From the NCBI RefSeq assembly GCF_029633865.1, contig NC_079213.1, forward strand, positions 101,147,193 to 101,211,192: a stretch of 64,000 bases of DNA, read 5' to 3'. Below are positions 58,030 through 64,000 of this stretch, in pieces (positions within the stretch are counted from its first letter, which is position 1; each line of letters begins with the position of its first letter). The notes below the pieces were generated by a model. That model searched no databases. It was given only the letters and a program-made list of their open reading frames with translations, and was not told the origin of the DNA. Position numbers and translations under genes: made by a program. Source of the DNA: Lampris incognitus (lineage: Eukaryota > Chordata > Actinopteri > Lampriformes > Lampridae).

Positions 58030-58850
58030 GCGGGATTTCACGCCTACCTAAAACGACCATGGGCAGTCAAAATGACCGCCAGTTTCTAAACTCTATATTC
58101 TGTCAAGATAAATACCCAATTGAGATATTAATGCATTACATATGTTAGTATGACTGTTAGGAAACGACTGACACCAAAATTAACATTTAAACAACTTAAT
58201 ACTGTAGCAAATTCAGGAGGCAGCCGGGAAGCCGCCGCAGCCAGGACATGAACCCGGGTCTCCCGCACCACGGGCGACTACGTTAAGCAGTCGGGTAAAG
58301 GGTCCCACCTGTAACGGGCTAGCGAGTCTAGTCATTCGTGATCGTTACAATACTATTTTTCAAACAATTTAAAATGGCCACTGTCCAACACCCATAAATA
58401 CTGCAACGCCTCGGTGGTAGTCATGGTGCGTCTGTAACGGCGTCTGTAACCAGACATGTTGGCAATAATACCAGAAAAACAAAATGGAAAACATATATTG
58501 CTAATCTAACAAACGTAACAAGGCCTGTAAAACATGAAATGTAAAAAAAGAACTTAACGTTGTGAAGGAAATGACGCGACCAACACGTCATAGCGACATG
58601 ACGCACACAATGACATGCAAATTATGAGCCGTGATTTTGACCGCTCATGGTTGTTTTAGGAAGATCTCACCATAACGTTTTTTATGCAATTGCTCTAAAT
58701 CCCATTTTATTGCAAATATATGCGATTTTAGGAGCATTCAGGGGGCGGCGGGTCTGTATCTTTTTCTTTTTTTTTCATAAAGTTATTAAACTTTGAAAAT
58801 CCAAAACGGTCATAATGACCGCATTGGTCATTCTAGTAGTTTTTAAAGTT
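58030..58850 (-). mobile_element. piggyBac-like repeat, most complete copy
   Basis: Contains GGTCATAATGACC (58808-58820) near one end and AGTCAAAATGACC (58065-58077) near the other. The interior encodes a short transposase-like start (GYRRRYRRTMTTTEALQ). A family C SINE has inserted in it. Confidence 0.55.
58204..58348 (-). repeat. SINE family C with target duplication
   Basis: 145 bp flanked by AATACT (58198-58203 and 58349-58354). The related repeat at 1-60 has the empty site. On the minus strand box B-like CCCGGGTTCATGTCC is visible. Confidence 0.8.
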
Positions 58851-59794
58851 TAAAGTTTTAAAGTAAAGCAACTGTGTTACACAACAAAGACAGCACAACA
58901 TTTTGTTACAACTTTTACACTTGCATTACACATCAATACGTGCCTTGATGATGCCAACATGTTGGGCCTAACTCTTAAAATAGAGAACATTTGTCTCTTG
59001 CTTACCAAGGCGTCCACTGTATCACGTGGAATCGAAATCGTGAGCCCTGAATCGTGAGGCGTATCAAACCGTGAGACTTGTGAAATCGTCCCACCCCAAA
59101 TTCATGTTGAAATTTAGGGTGGGGGTCTTCAAATTAAACCCTCTGCTCCGGGGTGGTTTTGGGGACCATGAAGTAGGATGACATCCTGTATATTAATATT
59201 TTTACGTTCCGTGTTAAAGGCACAGGGGATGAGGGGAAGTAACAAAGAAAATAAAAGTGTCCCGGGTGAATAAGAAAGGTGGGAGGTGGAACCAGGTGTA
59301 AAAAACAAACGGACTTAATAACAAAAATTAACCCTAAGTCAATATATACAATAAAAAAGGCAACTGAAGATGCTGGCTCCTAACTAATCAGGCTTAGCTA
59401 ACAAAACAAACTCCGATCAAATCAAAAAAAATAAAAATAAACAAACAAGAGCAATAGCAAGTTTCACGCTCTGGCTCAAGGAGTAATGGATATAGACACA
59501 AGAGCTCACTCTCTGGTTGACAACAATGGCCCACTGGCACTGTTGGGTGTCTCTCTCCAAGGTATATACCCAGCTGATGAGGAACTGGTATCACCTCAGT
59601 CCCACAGGAGGCGGGGCATTACCCGGAGAGGGAAAATTACAGACACGCAGCACTAGGGCCGTAACAACTGATTTTCTTCTGATTCTTAAAACCCCTGGCT
59701 GATGTGTCTCCATTTAACTGAAACGTGTTTACAGGTAGCGTGTCTGCAGCTCAAACATCATAAATATGTTCTTCTCTAAAAAGATCTGAATCCC
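58851..59794. other. Upstream adgrl4 intron, no gene seen
   Basis: Mixed intron sequence. I found no EGF or signal-peptide exon on the minus strand. Confidence 0.4.
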
Positions 59795-60192
59795 CAACAC
59801 GGGGATCACTGGTTCGAATCCCCGCGTTACCTCCGGCTTGGTCGGGCGTCCCTACAGACACAATTGGCCGTGTCTGCGGGTGGGAAGCCGGATGTGGGTA
59901 TGTGTCCTGGTCGCTGCACTAGCGCCTCCTCTGGTCGGTCGGGGCGCCTGTTTGTGGGGGAAGGGGAACTGGGGGGAATAGCGTGATCCTCCCATGCGCT
60001 ACGTCTCCCTGGTGAAACTCCTCACTCTCAGGTGAAAAGAAGTGGCTGGTGACTCCACATGTATCGGAGGAGGCATGTGGTAGTCTGCAGCCCTCCCCGG
60101 ATCGGCAGAGGGGGTGGAGCAGCGCACGGGACGCCTCAGATGAGTGGGGTAATTGGCTGGATAAAACTGGGGATAAAAAGGGGGGGGGGATC
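59795..60192 (+). repeat. SINE family B, head-truncated copy
   Basis: Starts just before box B (ACTGGTTCGAATCCC). Body and tail are complete. Confidence 0.8.
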
Positions 60193-60655
60193 TGAATATC
60201 AGACTAGTCGTGTCTGACTCAGTGACACCAACCTGAAACACACATCAGTGCTCACAGATGTGCTGTGGAGTCTGTTTTCTTCTTTGGCATTGAAGTGTTC
60301 TCAGCCCAACCAAATCCAGACCAATCAAAGCCTTCCCACAACCCATCTCTTCTGAACCGTACCGTCTACTCTCTAAAACCTGACAAATACGCTAATCTAC
60401 ACTAATCTACACTGAACATACCTCAACACACACCAACCACCAAATTTCACACCACACCACCATTCAAACAACAAACCCCAAAACATGCTATTCTGATACA
60501 GGGGTGTCCCAGTATACTGATATTTATGAGACATGTCAAGTTTATTTATATAGCCCTAAATTATAGTAACATTCTCTACAGTGGGCTTTACATTGACTTT
60601 ACATCCTCCAGGAGGAGGAAAATGCTCTATTTTGTAAATATTGTATTGTTTTGTA
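60193..60655. other. Intron sequence, no gene seen
   Basis: A motif near 60535, TCAAGTTTATTTATATAGCC, resembles common fish LINE tails. Confidence 0.4.
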
Positions 60656-61030
60656 CATAATTCAGGGGCAGCCGGGAACTGATGCAGCCGGAACGCAAAC
60701 CCGGGTTACCCGCACCACAGGCAACTACGTTAACTATTCGATTAAATGGTCCAACCCATTAGCCAACGGGGTGGCGAGTCTACACATCCGTGGTCGTTAC
60801 ACTTCTCCCCTGCCTCACGCCTCTGGGCGCACGCGCTTCCAATGGCCTCACGGTCTCACCATCCCACTTCTGACACCAATGTAGTGAATTCAGGGGGCAG
60901 CCGGGAACCGCCGCAGCCAGGACGCGAACCTGGGTCTCCTGTACCACAGGTGACTACGTTAACCAGTCAACTAAAGGGTCTGACTCATTAGCCAAGGGCT
61001 AGGGAGTCTACTCATCCGTGGTCGTTACAA
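60656..61030 (-). repeat. Two tandem SINE family C copies
   Basis: Units at 60656-60800 and 60888-61030, both beginning (plus strand) ATTCAGGGGCAGCCGGGAA and ending GTGGTCGTTACA. Confidence 0.75.
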
Positions 61031-61070
61031 TATGAACAAGTAACACTGTGAAAATCGAGCTTCAAGCTCT

Positions 61071-61071
<1 letters not shown>

Positions 61072-61155
<84 letters not shown>

Positions 61156-61169
61156 ACACACACACACAC
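61072..61169 (+). repeat. (CA)n microsatellite
   Basis: About 98 bp of CA with one T interruption. Confidence 0.95.
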
Positions 61170-61389
61170 CATAAGCCAGGGCTGGGGAATCTTATTTGGC
61201 AAATGTTCAACCAAAAGTTTTGAAATGATTGCTTTAATTCTCATAATAATTCTCCCATTCTGTTGCAGCGTTGACTGGTACTAAAATTGGTCAGCATTTG
61301 CTGTTAGAAACGCTAGTCTTTGCAAAGCTCATACCAAGTCTGGTGAACATGGTTGCTATTTAAAAGGGATATATCAGTAATGAGGAAGA

Positions 61390-61555
61390 TTTATTTGTCA
61401 TTTCGTTCCATGCACCTGCACACATGAAATGAAACGGAACATCGTTTCCTCCAGCCCACAGCAGTGCAACACAAAGACAAAAACACATCCAAAACTACAA
61501 CACATATATTCAAACTACAAGTAAAAACTACAAAAACTACAAAACTACAAAACAC

Positions 61556-61607
<52 letters not shown>

Positions 61608-61985
61608 GTATGTATATATATATATATGTGTATATAAATAAAAGATTCACATCCAAGAGAGCGAACGCCAGGATGAATGTCGGAACTGCTGGTCTCCATG
61701 GACTAGCAGATAGCTTAGCCTGCCCTGCTTTCACATCCTGTCACACTGACCTCGGTGTTTCTCCTCGGGCGCAGCTCTAGGCAGGGGCCGTGGTCCCTGG
61801 GCCCACTGGACACAGCAGACCAACCTCTCCCAGCCGATCCAACGCCAGCTCTCCCAATCAGACACTCCCAACACACCTCTCCGCACTCCACACGACGACA
61901 CCAAAAACACAGTCAACGCTAGGCAAGGCCGCCGCCGCCAGACTGCCCTCTGTGTTATTGGAACTGCCGGTCTGCATGGGCTAAC
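61390..61985. repeat. Family D repeat with internal (TA)n
   Basis: Second copy of the 29.2-kb repeat, with hairpin-forming TTTCGTTCCATG/CATGAAATGAAAC and the GGTCCCTGGGCCCA segment. A TA-rich block fills 61555-61640. The L2-like LINE follows directly. Confidence 0.6.
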
Positions 61986-61989
61986 AGTT

Positions 61990-63720
61990 AGTTTAGCAAT
62001 CCCCGCTTCCGCGTCCTCCAGACAATGACCATAACCTCCCAAATAAATTAAATACGTTTTATGCAAGGTTTGAAAAACCTATTCCACCAGCCATCCCCCC
62101 TACTCCTTCTCCAATGCCACCCTTCTGCATCCAGGAGGATGAGTTGAGAGCAACATTCAAAAAGCTGAACGTCAGGAAAGCAGCAGGACCAGCCGGCATC
62201 AGTCCTGCTTTGTCGAGCCACAGTGCAGCACAATTGGCCCCAATATTTTCCACCATATTTACCACCTCTTTAAGTCAATGCACAGTCCCACAATGCTTCA
62301 AACTCTCTACCATCATTCCTGTGCCAAAGACCTCAAAGATCACCTGCCTCAATGACTTCAGACCAGTTGCCCTAACATTTGTGGTCATGAAAGCATTTGA
62401 GCCCATCATTTTGTCACATTTGAAATCTTCCATCTCCCCAATGATGGACCCATATCAATTTGCCTATCAAGCCAACTGGTCTGTTGAGGATGCAGTTAGC
62501 ATAGCCCTGTATCATGCCCTGCAACACCTGGAATCACTAAACACCTACACATGCATCCTGTTCATAGACTTCAGTTCCGCCTTCAATTCCATCAACCCAC
62601 TCAAACTCTTTACCATACTCTTGGATATGAACATTGACCCAGCCATATGCCACTGGATTCGGAGCTTCCTGTGGAACAGGCCACAGAGGGTGAAGGTTAA
62701 TAACCTAACCTCACATCCTCTTACCCTCAGTACAGGTGCTCCTCAGGGCTGTGTTCTCTCCCCCTGGCTCTGCTCACTTTACACCACCCACCTCACATCC
62801 ATGGATAGTTCTGTTAAAATAATAAAATATGCAGATGACACAACCATTGTAGGCCTCATCTCCAACAATGATGAAACCCAGTACCGCACTGAAGTAGACC
62901 AAGCTATCACTTGGTGCGCAAACAACAATCTTCTGCTTAATACAGCCAAAACCCAAGAACTCGTTATTGACTTCCAATGCATGCTGGATCCTAAAACACC
63001 CATACAAATGAACGGAGACCCCATCACCATCACCGACTCTTTTAAATTCCTTGGAACATAGATCAGCAATAACCTGAAGAGCAAAACTAACACTTAACAC
63101 ATCATTGCAAAAGCTCAACAACGACTTTACTTTATTAGGCAGCTTAAAAAATACCGGATAAAACATCAACTTCTCATTCTGTTTTATTCAGCCATTATCG
63201 GGTACATCATAACATCTTCTGTTACAGTATGGTACGGTGGCACGGACAGTCAAACATGGAAAAAAAACTGCAGCGGATTGTCAACAAGGCATCCAAAATC
63301 ATAGGCAACCCACTCCCCTCAGTTGAATCTCTACATACTAACCGGACTGTAAAGCGATCAGGAAAGACCACCTCTGACCCTTCACATCCTGCTTATCACC
63401 TCTTCCAGCTCCTTCCCTCAAGGAGGCGCTACAGGTCACTGTCAACTAAAACTAAACGCTTCGCAAACAGTTTTTTCCCCCTAGCCATCAGGACTCTGAA
63501 TTCCTCCCTGTAGTCCCCTCCTCACATGACATTGGCATAAACACCACCATTCACCTGTTATGCCTGATATGTTTATTTCTGTTATTGTGTAACTGTATTG
63601 TTGGTGATAATATGTGGAGTGTCTGTTGTTGGCTATGTATGTATTGTGTTGCAGAGTGTAAAACGTACCAGAAACAAATTCCACCGGCCTTGGTCGTGTG
63701 GCTAATAAAATTATCTATCT
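61990..63720 (+). mobile_element. L2/Maui-like LINE, 5'-truncated
   Basis: RT coding at 62114-63061 and a C-terminal remnant to 63513. The 3' UTR ends AATAAAATTATCTATCTG, a tail of short repeats typical of this LINE group. It sits between two parts of family D repeats. Confidence 0.85.
62114..63061 (+). pseudogene. L2/Maui-like reverse transcriptase (partial)
   Basis: 315 open codons covering the RT fingers and palm: LNVRKAAGPAGISPALSSHS, LNDFRPVALTFVVMKAFEPI, LFIDFSSAFNSINPLKLFTI (first catalytic Asp), LSTGAPQGCVLSPWLCSLYT and IIKYADDTTIVGLIS (the YADD active site). It ends at a TAG just after FKFLGT, where an intact copy would read on. A frameshifted C-terminal part (SHPAYHLFQLLPSRRRYRSL) follows to 63513. 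The endonuclease half is missing, so it cannot retrotranspose on its own. All RT catalytic residues in the open part are kept, suggesting a fairly young copy. Confidence 0.88.
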
Positions 63721-63721
63721 G

Positions 63722-64000
63722 TCAGACCGCCCTCTGTGTTTCCTTTTCAGGTGCAGCTCTGGGCAGGGCCGTGGTCCTTGGGCCCATCGGACGCAGCAGA
63801 CCAAGCTCTCCCAACCGATCCAGTGCCAGCTCTCCCAGCCATCAAATGAAGACAAACTTAGACGCAGATGTGGACAAAGACACTGCATGGACAGCACTGG
63901 GTGAGGCCGCCACAAATGTGAATTCGCCCCACCATCATCCCACACAGGAAGTGGTGTATATCAAGTTTAATTTAAATCCATGCATGGGTCAGTAGTCTGT
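63722..64000. repeat. Family D repeat, partial, to the right edge
   Basis: Shares CAGACCGCCCTCTGTGTT and GGTCCTTGGGCCCATCGGAC with the other copies. Cut by the window edge. Confidence 0.55.

Overview
This is a teleost-type vertebrate nuclear window. It has split genes with GT/AG introns and fish-like tRNA-derived SINEs, and most of the non-exonic DNA is transposon-derived. There is no bacterial-style gene layout. Almost all long open frames outside the exons listed here are transposon debris or frames running through simple repeats.

Two host genes are readable, both on the minus strand. (1) adgrl4 (eltd1), an endothelial adhesion GPCR, covers about 57.43-29.06 kb. Thirteen exons join in phase, from a calcium-binding-type EGF exon through the GAIN domain, GPS and 7TM to the stop codon. 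Only the most 5' exon(s), for the signal peptide and first EGF, are missing and should lie right of the window. (2) A vitellogenin-family gene starts at 7,097 and runs off the left edge. Seven coding exons (40, 21, 152, 252, 162, 149 and 151 nt) join in phase into 309 codons, starting with a signal peptide. A TATA box and a palindrome resembling an oestrogen response element lie just upstream. Yolk-precursor genes next to ELTD1/ADGRL4 fit the vertebrate VTG/ELTD1 neighbourhood as I remember it. By overall sequence the gene looks most like the phosvitin-less (VtgC/vtg3) type, which is an inference.

The ~21.5 kb between the two genes is a pile of nested transposons. A hAT transposon (7,511-19,608; 8-bp target duplication GTATAGAG) has a transposase frame open except where a complete 9.56-kb Ty3/gypsy LTR element (8,424-17,987; target duplication AAAG; nearly identical 1,551-bp LTRs) has landed in it. 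To the right lie a tetranucleotide microsatellite, a Tc1/mariner copy, a piggyBac-like repeat carrying oestrogen-response-like palindromes, a degenerate L1/Tx1 LINE and SINEs.

The adgrl4 introns hold a Penelope-like element with hammerhead-ribozyme-like cores (31.3-34.5 kb), three hAT-type non-autonomous elements with exact 8-bp target duplications, a second Tc1 copy, several 5'-truncated LINEs and three SINE families. They also hold long CA/TG microsatellites, a duplicated exon tail and a triplicated splice acceptor. The intron or region upstream of the first visible adgrl4 exon carries an L2/Maui-like LINE (62-63.7 kb).

I did not find a new multi-gene system. The observations most worth checking are the gypsy copy whose LTRs look new but whose genes are broken, the nested hAT/gypsy insertion about 0.4 kb upstream of the vitellogenin start, the ERE-like palindromes spread by a repeat family, and the local exon/acceptor duplications inside adgrl4.
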